64,000 nt of DNA from Alliaria petiolata. Taxonomy: Eukaryota; Streptophyta; Magnoliopsida; Brassicales; Brassicaceae. A program made the translations under genes and the position numbers. Below are positions 33,859 to 47,103 of this stretch, one piece after another. The notes beneath the pieces are model-generated. The model was given only the letters and a program-made list of their open reading frames with translations. It was not told where the DNA came from and made no database searches. The stretch is from NCBI GenBank assembly GCA_020283515.1, contig JAHZTW010000001.1:237630468-237694467 (forward strand), read 5' to 3'. Within the stretch, counting starts at the first letter, position 1, and each line of letters starts with the position of its first letter.

Positions 33859-36800
33859 TTAGGATGTAGTTTCTTCAAGAGGAGAATCAATAAAAAGAGA
33901 TTGGATTTCTTCTAGGGATTTGCCTTTGGTCTCTGGAACAAACTTAGCTATGAACAGAAGTCCAAGGCCAGATACTGTGGCATATATCAGAAATGTTCCT
34001 GCAATAATTTTACTTCCCCAAATCAGGATTTGAAAGATGATTATTTAATTTATTTTAGTTAAAAGCTTCTTTTTTTTTAATCTATATATATAGGATAATA
34101 TTAAAATCACCTGTGGAACTCCATTGAAGCAAGAAATTGAAGGAGTAAGCAACGAGCCATGAGCTTACAGAGCCGAACAAGTTACAGACAGTTCCAGCTG
34201 CTCCCTTAACGTCCACTGGATAGATCTGAAAATAATAATAACCAAATATAAGAGCATAAGAACTCTTAATATATATTAAACAAATAAAAATTATTATAAT
34301 AATGAATAAGGTTCTTAAAAACTTAAGAAAAACACTCTAAAGTTCTTAAATAAGATACTTTCTTAAGTTTTAAAAACCAATTCATTATTATAATAATTTT
34401 TATTTGTTTAATATATATTAAGAGTTCTTATAAAAACTACCATTGTTCTTCTTGCTCTAAGAAACTAATATCTTAGATAATTAGATTATATATGGATTTG
34501 ATTTTCTTTTTCTAGAAAATTTTAATATTTATTTTTGCTAACAATTTTTTTAATTATTACCTCTGATGCTACGAGCCATGGTATTGATGACATGCCTATT
34601 CCGTATGATGCGAAATACACCTGATTTTACAGATACGCAAATAGAATTATCTTGACATAGTTAAAGACAATAGTTAATTAACTATTTGTTGTAACAATAA
34701 TTTTACCAGAACACTAATGAGAGCCAAGATAGGTGTTCCTGTTTCCCAGCAATGATTTTCCTGTAGAGATTAAGGTTTGGTTTGATCTACTAAACCAGAA
34801 AGATTAAACCAATGTACCGGTTTAGTAAAGACGAATAGTAAGTAAGTATGCCTGCAAGAAGAAAGAAGTGGCTGTTGCAAGGCATCCCAAGAACGTCCCA
34901 GCTTGAGAAACCTAAAATCACCCAATTAAATCTCTTAATTTTTCTTTCGAAATCGATCTAAATAACCGATTCATTTTGGTTATTTTATGCTTTTGATTAA
35001 GACTTGTATTTGTTTTTTTTTTTTTTTTTATTATACCAGTAGGAGTGAACGTCTCCCAGATACATCCACAAGCACAGTACCTAAAACACCTCCCAGAATC
35101 TGCAAACAAAAAAGTGTTTAAATTGATCATATAATATATGACAAATATTATGGCAATTAGTCCAGGAATGTTATTCATATTCTATGATCACAAATCTGTA
35201 AAACCTGAACCAGAGATGTCGATATGAATCCAAAGTCGCTTGATACACCTGTTGATCAAATAAATTAAACAATTATCGTTGTAAAAAAAACAAAAGAGGA
35301 AGCAAGACATACTTACCCGTAGAGGTGAAAATGGAATCAGTGTAAAAACTATAACCACTATTTCCTCCAAGATCAGGCAAAGCTATAAGAACAACTCCAA
35401 TCTGTGTAAAACAAATGGTTTTAAATAATCAAGAAAATGCAAGAACAATTAACAATTATTCTATTTAGTTTATGTACAATGAGCGAGGATGCATATTTTC
35501 GCTGGAAGAGCTTAAAGAAACCGCGGTCACCATCTTCTTGCTGTTTAACATGTTCTGTATATTCCTATAATGATCATCAAAAATGTTGGGAAAATCAATG
35601 TAATATAAAAAGACATATATAATATGATTATTGATATATAATTATAAGTCCTTACTAATATCTCTTTTGCTTCATCAGATATATCAATTTTTTCTCCTCG
35701 CAGCCTTAGCAAAACCGCTTTAACCTCTTTCTCCCTCCCTACTTTAGCCTACAAAACAGATGAATTCGTCTTTCCCATTTCCAAAGTAATTTTTTCGAAA
35801 AACATCTTTTAACACACAATAATCTAACGTCAAAACTCTAAACATAAACGCAAATAGATAAAGCGCTTACCAGCCATCGAGGAGATTCGGGGATGTAGAA
35901 AAGAAGAGGGACAATCACAAGTAAAGGAATAGCTCCTGTCCAAAGGCAAACACAAAACCCTTACTAGAGTTTTTTTTTTTTTTGGGTGAATTTGGTTAAT
36001 AATCAAAACAAAAATTTTTTTAACAAAGTAACCAAATGGTTAGAGAGAGATAGGGAGAGATAGAAAGAGATAAAAAGAAGGAATTTTGGTTAGTTTGTAG
36101 ATTTTAGTTTGTTTTATGGTTATTGAGCAAATTTTCTCTTCTTTTCCCCCACTTTTCTGCAAATGAGAAAGTCTATTTTTTTCATTTGATGAGGATTGAT
36201 CCCTTTTACATACCCAAAATGGCTAATTTGCGCCAATCAAGGACTGTACCAAGTGCATAAAAGACCGATGAGCCGACGATCGAGAATAACTGTAGGTAAT
36301 AAAAAGAAATTGTATTCTAGAAAGTTATAAACATGCATTTCTGTATATAATCCTCAAGATTTTGGTTCTTTAATTATTTTACCTGGGAGAAGGAAGAGAC
36401 AGCTCCTCTCAAGTTTCTTGGTGTTATCTCAGTAATGTAAATCGGCCCCTGTGATTAATGATTATTTGATTACCATTTATTACAAAAGTGTTCTAATTAA
36501 TAGCTCGGATTTGCAATTTTGCATCAAGTCTACCCACTGAGAACATCTCCAACCCAATACTAAATTTGGTGCCAAATTGTATTTTGCAATAAAATCTACT
36601 CCAACTCAATCTCATTTTCAATTGCAAAATGGTATAATGCAAAACGGAACCAAAACCACTGAGTTGACTAAAAATATACAGTATGATGAACCTCTTGCGT
36701 AATTTTGGTGCCAAACGGAGAAAACCCGAACCAAAACCGATTAATTAATCAAGTAAACCAATATCGAAACCGAATAGAAAGAACAAAAAAAAACTATACA

Positions 36801-38431
36801 GCTGATATGTAATCCATCTAGTTATTAAAACTATGTATTCATCTGCTTAAAATAAAGAGAAATTTGGCTCTATAGCCATATCACATATGTTATTTAAGAG
36901 AATAACCATAACAAAATTGGTGCTATGATATTCTTTGTATAATATGTCTAATACCAATTTTATTCTTCTTTACATTTTTAAATGAAAACAGGTTTATACT
37001 GTTTTCTATATTTTTATAGTATATTGATTTATTTGTTTTGTAACATTCATTATCTTCATCTCTGGTTTGTCGATAACTCTCGCTCTTTCAAACTTATCAT
37101 ATATGTTTTTCTGACATGTTATACTATTATATTTAAATAGTATAGAACATATAGACTAAATAAAAAAATGTACACGTTTGTTCTATTTTTTATGTTCATA
37201 TACTATATAGTTTGATCGATTTCAAACTTAACATCAAATATATATATATATATATGTTTTTCACTTGTTATACTATTATATTTAGTCGATATAGAATAGA
37301 CTAAATAAAAAAATATATGAAGCATGGGCATTTTCGTCCAACTGAATAGTAGTATGGCTATGTAATTAATTTTGAAATTGCTATGGCTATACCATTAATT
37401 TCGTTTCTCAATACTGTCATTCACCAAAAAGACCCTAAAATAAACTAAATCTCTATTCATTTTTTACGGTTTGGGGGTGTTACCAAAAATGCGCTAATTC
37501 CGAGTGCAATCCCATGCAAGAACCTTCCGATATCGAGCACCCAGATGTCCTTAAGATTAAAGAACAAACTTTTTTTTTAAGATATCTGAAAAATATATTA
37601 AGAACATTTATAAAATAATAATCATTTATATATCGACTTAATTAACCGACCTCGTAATTTCATTATCGACAAAAAAAAAAAAAGCGAGAGAATGGCAAAC
37701 CTTGGCAAATGCAATAGTGAACCAGCCGGTTAGGACGAAAATGTTGATGATCCACATCGTCTGGTTTGAATAGAATCACGAAGGATGATTATTATATATA
37801 ACAAGGAATATATATAGTCATAATTGTATTATTAAACTAAATTTGAAAAAAAATGGAAACTTACGTAGATACGACCAACCAAATCTGTGAGTTTCCCACT
37901 GATTATTGCCCCAATGATTATCCCCACCGTTAATATCGACCCAAAGAGCGAATACTAAGGATAAAAATGAAAAAAATAAAATAAAAAATGAAAACGAATT
38001 GGCCGAACCAAGAACAAATCCGGTCGAACCAAAGAAGTAAATCGGGAATAAACCGAAAGAGAAATTAGACTTGCATCAGCAACGGAGAGATTCAAGTCTT
38101 TCATGATACCCGACTGTGTAGGAGCCGAATATCCGAGCTGTGAGAAAAAAAATAAAAATAAAAATTAATATTGGGGGATGCATGAACAAATTCTTGATTT
38201 TGTCCGAAAATTAGACCCCCCCCCAAAAAAAAAATCTTAAGAATTATTAAATCGAGTTTAGGAACTCACAACACATCCACAGACAAAAGCGCCGCAAGAA
38301 CCGACAGTGAAGGCAAGAACAAAAGGTCTCGTGGAGACATTTGATATTTCAGACAGAAGCGAAGTAGAAGATTTGTTAGGAGAAGCTAATAATTCTTCTG
38401 TATGAGATCGCATCAACCCTTCTTCCTCCAT
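33859..38431 (-). CDS. ERD6-like sugar transporter A (tandem copy 1)
   Basis: Member of the ERD6/ESL branch of the major facilitator sugar carriers, 12 membrane segments, known in Arabidopsis mainly from the vacuolar membrane. Eighteen exons are recognisable from the ATG at 38429-38431 (MEEEGLMRSHTEELLASPNK) to the stop at 33859-33861. Hallmarks: GYSAPTQSGIMKDLNLSVAD, YSLFGSILTVGIIIGAIISG, LTDLVGRIY, GPIYITEITPRNLRGAVSSF, FYIPESPRWLA and, near the end, VPETKGKSLEEIQSLF. The acidic dileucine-like DTEELL of copy C appears here as HTEELL. It is the member next to SUFB, as in the syntenic Arabidopsis interval. Intron 16 holds a palindromic MITE and intron 5 holds about 0.9 kb of extra AT-rich DNA. 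No stop or frameshift was noticed, though splice sites were matched by eye. Confidence 0.85.
34256..34431. mobile_element. Palindromic MITE in intron 16 of ERD6-like A
   Basis: About 73 bp on the left (ATAAGAACTCTTAATATATA onward) return as a near-perfect reverse complement on the right, with a ~30 bp spacer. The absent counterpart in copies B and C shows it is an insertion. A transcript through it would fold into a long hairpin. The superfamily is not clear from the ends. Confidence 0.75.
36858..37410. mobile_element. AT-rich insertion with weak inverted ends, intron 5 of ERD6-like A
   Basis: The left end GAAATTTGGCTCTATAGCCA and the right end (complement GAAATTAATGGTATAGCCAT) match imperfectly. 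Inside are two ~70 bp direct copies around TTATACTATTATATTTA (near 37120 and 37270). Copies B, C and D have no such block in this intron. The target duplication was not identified. Confidence 0.4.
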
Positions 38432-39209
38432 TTTTCTGAACCAGAGTGATTAATGGTATAGGAATTGCCTCAGCTGTTACATAAAAAAAGAAACGTAGAT
38501 AAATCGATTTTTTGGAATTAGATTGTAGGAGAAGAAATTGGAAATTTTACTAATATAGTGAAGAAATCTGAAAGGAAAATCTGATGATCGTTTTCTCCCT
38601 TTTTCTTTGGTTATGACACCTGGTTTTGTTAATGGGCAGGGCACCAATTTTTTTTATTTAAAATATCAGACTATTATAGTATATATAACTATGACTCCGA
38701 TACACAAAATATCAATTAATGTATCAAAATTACATAAATATATCCATCATGTGCGAGCCAAACGTGCATGGACCAGAACCACGTCATCCACCATTAAACA
38801 ATGACAAAACTAGAGAAAAGCATTAACTGCTTGCTTTACAATGACAAGACAACATAAAAACCAAAATGCCTTATGTGGGTCGAACATGGCCCGTATATAT
38901 CAAATATATGTGTTAAAGTCTATATAAAACTTTGTCGAAGGCAAGAGAGACTGAGAGAGAGGCTCGACAGAAAAAAAAGTGCATTTAGTCTACAGAAAAG
39001 GAGGCCTCGCTAATGATTCAAGGTTCGGAGTTCGGTCACCCTTGAACCTTGAAAAGAGACCACCCGGAGAAAAAGATTGCGTAGGCCCATAACATTTTGG
39101 CTGAGTTTTTTTTTTTTTTTTTTTTAATAAACCGTTCATTTCTTCTATTCGGAGATTATCTTGACTATTCTCATGTTGTAACATATTCACTCTTCAATCT
39201 ACGGAACTA
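38432..39209. other. Promoter side of ERD6-like A
   Basis: Leader and promoter of copy A. A GC-richer stretch at 38940-39090 precedes a long T tract (39104-39125), somewhat like a SINE or retroposon tail, but there is no convincing A/B box pair. No gene. Confidence 0.4.
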
Positions 39210-39349
39210 CTCCCTCCGTTTTGATTTAAGTGTCGTTTGGAGAAATGTATCTGTATCTGGAATGTAATTGGATGTATCTGAATGTGTTTTGAGTTTAATA
39301 CATCCAGATACATTTTCTCCAAATGACACTTAATTAAAAACAGAGGGAG
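39210..39349. mobile_element. Stowaway MITE
   Basis: A 140-bp element starting CTCCCTCCGTTTTGATTTAA and ending with the complement of CTCCCTCTGTTTTTAATTAA, flanked by TA on both sides. This is the standard Stowaway (Tc1/mariner) pattern. The interior is itself largely palindromic. Confidence 0.92.
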
Positions 39350-40226
39350 TACCTTTTATTTAGCAATCAATTTCTTTTAGCATTAAAGACAATTCATCAG
39401 ATGCCGTTAAAAGAAAAAGAAAAAAAAATCGTTAGGTTGCAATCAGTCACCAAAAGAATAATACTTTTTCTATAAAAAAAAAAAACTCAACGACTATGGG
39501 TACTGACGTAAACGTGTGCGACCTACTACAACGCAGCCAAAACACAAACATCGTCAAACACCGCAGGCTCACGTGCCAACTCTCTCTCCTTCTTCTACTC
39601 GTACGTGTCGTGCAGATTTAGAATTTACCAACATGCCGCAATAAGTATTAACTTTTACTATTAGCCTATTTAACATTCATTTATGGCCGCCATGTGATCT
39701 TTAACATACATAGAGATGGTCAAGCGGAAAATACGGAACATAAATTTTTGTAAACTGGACTTGTTGAATGAAATTATTTTTTATTTTGCACTTAAAACAG
39801 TGAATGACACATAATTACAAATTCATTTCTTTTTTTTTACTAATCTGGATTTGTATTGTTTTGTATTGTATTTGACCTGCTCCACTATTAATAGTGTCAT
39901 GTCGAAACGGGAATTGATGTGATTGAAAACGAATACTGAAAAAATCCCAATTGAAAAAATTGATGAAAATGTTTTCTAGAAAAAAAACAAAAATAAAATA
40001 TTAATTACGACAATACGTTGAAAAGTGTAATCACAATTCACAAACCATACCAAAAATATCGATTTGACGAATATATAATAAGACTCGGTTTACGAAAGAC
40101 TCGTAAGTACCAAGTATTAGTAATTTAGTATACAGAAGTATAAACACTTGTAGTTAAGGATTAAAAGCTAGAATTTTAAATATATTTTTCGGTGGAATTT
40201 TAGAAAACTGTAGAATCTTGAGTAGG
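39350..40226. other. Intergenic between ERD6-like B and A
   Basis: 3' side of copy B on the right and distal promoter of copy A on the left. ACGTG motifs occur near 39571 and 39603 (AGGCTCACGTGCC, TACGTGTC), possible ABRE-type sites. Nothing else is supported. Confidence 0.35.
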
Positions 40227-43200
40227 TCAATCAGTGAAAAGAGATTGAATTTCTTCTAAAGATTTTCCCTTGGTCTCTGGAACCAGCTTGGCTATGAACA
40301 CAAACCCAAGGCCATTCACTGTGGCAAATATCAAAAATGTTCCTGCAATAAAAGTTTATAAAAACCGTTATTTCAAAATGCAGACATCTTATCTTATTAT
40401 ATAAAGTAGGATGCATCAAAGTTAGTTTTTAACATGATCGTGACATATGTCAAGTTAATAGATTAGATTTTGACACGTGTTAAAAAAAATCAACCAATTA
40501 GATTTTAGCATAATGTTTACATAAATCTAAAAATTAGTTTTAAAAATAAAAAGGGAAAATAAGTATTTTTCAATTAATAATACAAAAAAAAATCGAAAAA
40601 GTAAATAAGAAAATTAAGAAAAAGGAAAATAATATTTTTAATGTTTTTCATTTAAATTAGAGAAATTGTATGATCAATTCCTAATACTAAAAGAAAAATC
40701 AAAAAATTAGTGAAATAAGTTTCTTTTTCAATTGCTAATACGAAAAGAAAAATAAAAAAATTGAAAAGGTAAAAAAGAAATTTAAGAAAAAAGTTTCTTT
40801 TATGTTTTTCATTTAAATTAAAGAAATTGTATGATCAATTACTAATACTTCAATTCCTAATACTAAAAGGAAAATCAAAAAATTAGTGAAATAAATTTCT
40901 TTTTCAATTGCTAATACGAAAAAAAAATAAAAAATTGAAAAGGTAAAAAAGAAATTTAAGAAAAAAAATTTCTTTTATGTTTTTCATTTAAATTAAAGAA
41001 ATTGTATGATCAATTACTAATACTAAAAGGAAAATCAAAAAGGTAATTATTAAGTTTCTTTTATCAAAAAATCTAAAAGGTAAATAAAAATTTTCTTTTA
41101 TGTTATTCATTTAAGTTTTTTATGTTTTTTAAATTGTTAGAAAAGATTTAACCATTTTGGTTATTTGGTTGTTTAGCTAGGGTTTAAAAAATAAAAACGT
41201 CAAATTTATCGATTTAGATTACAATAGTAAAATAAAAGCAACTAGGATATATTACAATTTAAGAAAAAGAATATAAAATAAAAAGATTTATTTCAATTTA
41301 TGAAAAGAAAATAAAAAGATTAACTATGATACATTTCAATTAAAAATAGAAATTTGAGATGTTAAAAATATGATATTAGACGATGATGAGCTCAATGAGG
41401 AGGATGATAGCAATAATAATGTAGAGAAGCTTTTGATGCGAGTCTTGAGAAGCATAAATTCTCTATAGAGTAGAGAGATCATATACGATAGAAACAAAAA
41501 ATATATAAGAGATTAAAAAAATTTCCTTACAGATTATTCAATTTTTGTTTTTAATTTATTTTTATGACTTCAAAATATTTTTTAAAAACCCGCATATATG
41601 CGGATCCTATTCTAGTTGTAATAATAAAAAAAGATCATTTATTTTCTTTTTTATTATTGAAGATTTACCTGTGGAACTCCACTGAAGCAAGAAATTGAAG
41701 AAGTAAGCAACGAGCCATGAGCTTATAGAGCTGACCAAGTTGCACATTGTTCCCGCTGCTCCCTTCACGTCTACTGGATAAATCTAGAAAAAAAAATAGA
41801 AACATTATCTTTAAAAAGAGAAATTAACATATTTTAGATATCTGTTAAACATTAGAATGTTGATTATACTATACCTCTGATGCTATGATCCATGGTATTA
41901 CTCCCATGCCAAATCCGTATGATCCAAAATACACCTGATTTAATAAACACGCAAAACACAGTTATTGCGGGGTGTTATGAAAATAGTTAAATCTTATATG
42001 TCAAAATCATAAATTTAATCTAAACTGTTTTAAATTAATAAAACAGTTTAAAAACTTAAACCAATATATTTAAATTTTTAATCATTAAAATTCTACCCGG
42101 CCTAAATTTTCTCATTTTCGCAGTTATTAGTTTAATTACCATAACACTAAGGAGAGCCAAGATAGGTGTTCCTGTTTCCCAGTAACGGTTCTCCTGCAGA
42201 AATAGAAAACCGGAAATATTATGGTCCGGGTTGAAACAAATAAAACCAACATCCGGTTTCGTAGAGTAAATGGAATAGTAAACATGCCTTCATGAAGAAT
42301 GCAATGGCTGTGGCGAGGCAACCCAAGAACACTCCAGCTTGAGAAACCTACAATCACTCAAAAAGTTTTCCTAAATTTTCTTCCAAAACCGAACAAATTA
42401 ACCTATCGATTTCGGTTACTGAGTGTTTAATCTTATTTTACCAGTAGGAGCGTACGTCTTCCGGATACATCAATAAGTAAAGTACCTAAAATGCCTCCCA
42501 ACATCTACAAGAATGTGTTATAAAATAATCGGTAAAAGAATGTATCGAATGTTATACGAGAAACTAAGGAAATATGTAATCATGATCTTATATCACTATA
42601 ACCTGAACAACAGATGTCGATATGAACCCAAAGTTACTCGATACACCTGATCATCGGATAATTAATGATCACTCAAATGAAGTAATCATACTTGTGGTAA
42701 AAGAAGATAAAACACATGATTCATTGAAGAATGAAGAATGATGTTTTATTTACCGGTAGAGGTGAAAATGGAGTCAGTGTAAAAAGAATAACCGTTAAGA
42801 CCTCCAAGCTGAGGCAAAGCTATAAGAACAACTCCAATCTGTCTAAACCAATTGGGTTAAATAATCAAGAAAATGCAAAAACTATAATGCTTTTAAGATT
42901 ATTTTTTTTTTTTTTGAACTTTTTTTAAGAGTTACTTACAGTAAGTGAAAACGCGTATTTTCGCTGAAATAGCTTGAAGAAGCCACGGCCGTCGATATCT
43001 TCTTGTTGTTTAACGTGTTCAGTATATTCCTGATGGTCATCAAAAATGTTGGGAAAGTAATAAAATTATGTATATAGATCATATGATAATTTTATACATA
43101 TGGATTCTTACTAATATCTCTGTTGCTTCATCTGATACATCAGATGTTTCTCCTCGCAGGCTTAACAAAACCGCCTCAACTTCCTTTTCCCTCCCAACTT

Positions 43201-45100
43201 TAGCCTACAAAACAAGTTTCATTTCAGTTAATTTGATTTAAGGTTTCAGGTAAAGATTAATTAACCAAGTGCTTACTAGCCATCTAGGAGATTCGGGGAT
43301 GAAGAAAAGAAGAGGCAGAACCATTAGAGCAGGTATAGATCCAGTCCAAAGACAAAACACAAACCCATTAGTACAATTTGTTCCTTAAAAGGAAATGAGA
43401 AACTTCGATTTTCGCGTTCAATAAGAATCGATCTTTTTGACATACCCAAAATGGCTAAAGTGCGCCAAGAAACTACTGTTCCAAGTGCATAAAAGACTGA
43501 TATACCAACGCCCGCGAATAACTGTACAACATTCAAAACTTGTATTGTAGGAACATTACATTTTTACAAATAGTTTTCAAGATTTTGGTTATGTTAATTC
43601 ACCTGCGCCATGGAAGAAGCAGCTCCGCGCAAGTTTCTTGGTGCTAATTCGGTGATGTAAACCGGTCCCTGTGATTAATGATTATCAGATTATAAAAATC
43701 ATTACCAAAAAAAAAACACTCATACTAATAGATATATGGTCCGATTGGTAACCAAAATTTTTTAGCGGTAAGCTAGAACTTTTAGCAATAAACTGTAGTG
43801 ATAAATGCTTATAAAATAGTTGAAAACTGTAAGAAAAGAGTTGTAAGCAAAAACTGTACAATAAAGTAGAGCGTAATACTGTTGGTAACGCTTTTTATAC
43901 TGTTTTTGTGATTGATAACTATTAAAATGGTATAAATTGTATCGCAGCTTTTTGGTAACGCTTTGCGTTATCAATCAAACCCATATAATCTCTAGATATA
44001 ATTCTCGTCTCAATAAATTTAAGTCTCAAAAGTTGATAAAACATTTTGAATCTACCAAATTAACAAAAGTAAACCAAAAAGTTATACTTACAACAAATTA
44101 CAAGCAAATTATGTTCGATCCATATACGTAACCTCTAAATCAAAATGACATATCATTAAAATCAGACAATACCAAAAAAAAAGCAGTAAACCGAAATCAA
44201 ACTAAATTGATTAAACACCTTTATTCATTCATACCAAGTATGTGCTAATTCCAACCGAGATCCCTTGCAATAACCTCCCAAGATCGAGCAGCCAAACACC
44301 CTTAATTTGCTCAAAAATTAAAGAACAACAATAATAATAATAATAAGGTATTTGAAAGAACTAAAATCATTCATCATCGTAATTCGAAACCGTACAAAAA
44401 AAAAACTATGGCAAACCTTGGCAAATGCAATAGCACACCAGCCGATTAAAAAGAGAATGTTTGTGATACATATTGTCTGGTTGGAAAAGAAGAATCACAA
44501 AAGAGGATCATATCCAAAAATTGTATAGTTAAATTCAGTTTGATATAAAAGAAATAATGAAAAATTAAATTTGGTAATTAAGAACTAATTTTTCTAAACT
44601 TACGTAGACACGGCCAACCAAATCTGTTAATTTTCCACAGATTAATGCTCCAAGGATTACTCCCACAGTCAATATCGATCCAAAAAGTGAATACTGAAAT
44701 AAACGACAAATTAAATAGTTGAAAAAAATTAGCTGAACCAAACCGATTGAACCAGAAATAAATAACCGGAATAAACCGAGAGAGAATAACAAAATTGAAC
44801 TTGCATCAGCTATGGAGAGATTCAAGTCTTTCATGATACCAGACTGTGTAGGAGCCGAATATCCGATCTGTGATAGATAAACTTAATTAAACTAACATGC
44901 ATGAATCCGGAAGTTAAAATAAAATTAACAAAAGAAATCGAAATCAAGAACCGCACAATGCATCCAAAGGCAAAGGCGCCGCAAGAACCGGCAGTGAAGG
45001 CAAGAACAAAAGCTCTCGTGGAGGCATTTGATATTTCAGACAGAAGTGAAGAAGAAGAAGATTCAGAAGGAGCAGCTAAGAATAAACCTTCTTCTGACAT
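40227..45100 (-). CDS. ERD6-like sugar transporter B (tandem copy 2)
   Basis: Same family and 18-exon layout as copy A. It starts at 45098-45100 with MSEEGLFLAAPSESSSSSLL. Exons can be read in order: IGYSAPTQSGIMKDLNLSIA, YSLFGSILTVGVILGALICG, VWLLDLGRLLQGISVGISTY, GPVYITELAPRNLRGAASSM, FFIPESPRWLA, LLIDVSGRRTLLL and FIAKLVPETKGKSLEEI. The end is QSLFTD with TGA at 40227-40229. The other copies continue about ten residues further, so this copy has lost its last few residues. All hallmark loops (PESPR, GRR, PETKG) are kept, so function is likely. The N terminus lacks the DTEELL motif of copy C. A Helitron sits in the last intron and a hAT-like MITE in intron 5. Confidence 0.85.
40387..41615 (+). 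mobile_element. Non-autonomous Helitron, copy 2, in the last intron of ERD6-like B
   Basis: Near-identical to 25953-27151: A|TCTTATTATATAAAGTAGGA at the start, hairpin CCGCATATATGCGG (41590-41603), and CTAG|T at the end. It contains the same internal AT-rich units with small length differences. Copies A, C and D have no such insertion in this intron. Confidence 0.87.
43739..43982. mobile_element. hAT-like MITE in intron 5 of ERD6-like B
   Basis: The left end GGTCCGATTGGTAAC and the complement of the right end, GGGTTTGATTGATAAC, match. It is about 244 bp with subterminal GGTAACGCTTT and GCGTTA motifs. Such GATTGGTAAC ends are common among short plant hAT elements. The 8-bp duplication is not clean. 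Confidence 0.6.
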
Positions 45101-46297
45101 TTTTCCGAAATCTGAGATTATAAAATCAAAATTGCTTCACTTACTTTCCAATCTTGAAGTTTCTTTGTTTCTTTTCTGAGAATTTTGTAGGTAGAATTAT
45201 AAAAATCGAATATTGAAACTTACAAAAAAAAAAAAAAAAACCGAATTAATGTGGGTTTGGAAGATCGTTGGTCTCGTGCAGCAAGAAATGCGGAACTGAA
45301 AACACACAAATTGTGTTTCCTTTTTTTTTTTTTCTATGGTTTCCACGTTTGCTTTTGTTTTTTTTTGTGAGTTTTATTTAAGAAAAAACCATTCGACTCC
45401 GTTTTGTAATTTTACTCTTAAATTCAAAATAACACATGTCAACCTACTACTTTGCATTAGCCAACCTACTACTTTGCATTACCCAACCTGATAAAAAAAG
45501 GCAGATTGGATCTCCAAAATAAATTCCGGTAACAAATGCTTCAGCCGTTAGCAAAAATCTATAGATGACATTACACAGACATGACTTATTGATTTTAATT
45601 CAGTTATTATGCTGGGTAGTTCCCTCTTTGGTACGATGAGATAAATATTAGTCATATTCAATCTCTGATCATATGTCCTCATAAAGTTGTTTACCAAACT
45701 CTAAGACATCCGTTTTAATGACTTAGCATGATTATTGGCTAAGTTCATATAATATTTTAATTGTTCAAGAGATGTTTCATGGGGTTTAAAGAGTGATAAA
45801 TCACGTAAAAGTAAATATATGGCTACTAGAACTAATATAAGAAAAGTTTATGATAGGTTTGAATGGCTTTTTTTTTTTGTAGAGAATCTCCTAAGAAAAT
45901 TAGGTTTTGCGGATAAATAGATTAAATGGATAATGTATTTGTATCAAATTGATACAATGTCAAGTTCTCAATTATGGCCATGAAGAGGATTTCGTCAAGG
46001 AGATACTTTATAACTATATATCTAATTACCTATGCATTATACATACGGAGGCGTCAATAGCAAATATTTGAAAGGTAGAACGAGAGAAGCCTCTTTTTAG
46101 TAGCTGTTCATATACTTTCCTTCTTTGGGTTTATGGCTCCAGAGATTTTTCTTTTTTCAGCTCCTTTTTTTTTTGCTGGGGATATTAATTATTTTCACCG
46201 GTTTTTATGTTTTTCATGGCTTAATAATAAAATTCAGATGACCCAAAAAATAATAGAAAATTCTGTATTTAAATAATAATAGGATGCTAATTTACTA
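45101..46297. other. Intergenic, upstream of ERD6-like B
   Basis: Leader and promoter of copy B. A 24-25 bp direct repeat (AACCTACTACTTTGCATTA) occurs twice at about 45440-45490. No gene. Confidence 0.45.
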
Positions 46298-46544
46298 CTC
46301 CCTCCCTCTGTTTCTTAAACAAATCAAATAAATAGTATTTTTAGGTTTTCTAAGCACTTTTTATAAGTTAATAATGATAAATTGTAAATTTCAATAGAAG
46401 TAATTGAATTTATTGAATTATTATTGGTTTAAATTTATAGAAAATTGTTCATCACATAAAACAATACATTTATTATCAAGTTTTAATATGTTTTCTTAAT
46501 ATGCGTAAAAATCCTAAAAAGACTTTTTTAAGAAACAGAGGGAG
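46298..46544. mobile_element. Stowaway-type MITE
   Basis: It begins CTCCCTCCCTCTGTTTCTTA and ends with the complement of CTCCCTCTGTTTCTTAAAAA, with TA on both sides. The left end has an extra CCCT. Length about 247 bp. Confidence 0.85.
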
Positions 46545-47103
46545 TAATAAAATATTGTGACATTTTATATACAGTATGTACGATGTTGTCTTGTTCATAA
46601 ATATATTGATATAAAAAATATAAAAACAATAGATTTTTTTTTTATAATTATCTATTTAAACAACATGTTATTTGTTGCGTTATACTACTTAGCCGCATGC
46701 ATAGGCTGATAGGCTAATCCAAGCATGTTGAATGGTCCGGGTTTCCACTTACACATGTCATGCAGATTCAGCATTGGCCAACACGCAGCAACGAGCATGT
46801 TGCGGCGTCAAAAACATTCAAAGATCTATCTCGATTCGACATTGAACTCTCATACTTGACAAACGTACGAATCAAAAAACATATACACACCAAGACTTGT
46901 TGCTCGAACAAAAGAACACTAAAGAAATTAATAGAGAAAAGATGAAGAAGAAGATGATGCAAAAGATTTACGAGTTCAGGATCCATAAATTACGGCCAAA
47001 TCTATACCAGCAACCAATTATAAGCCAATCGTAAAAAGCATATCAACAAACCCTTGTTGAATCGGATATAGCTAGCTAGAATCTTTAATTTTAATTTTAT
47101 TTC
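46545..47103. other. Intergenic, 3' of ERD6-like C
   Basis: AT-rich on the left; the right part should include the 3' UTR of copy C. The open frames at 46760-46986 overlap on both strands and have no known motif. Confidence 0.4.

Noticed and set aside
38940..39125. Possible SINE (GC-richer body followed by a long T tract)
   Set aside because: No convincing internal polymerase III A and B boxes and no target duplication could be read.
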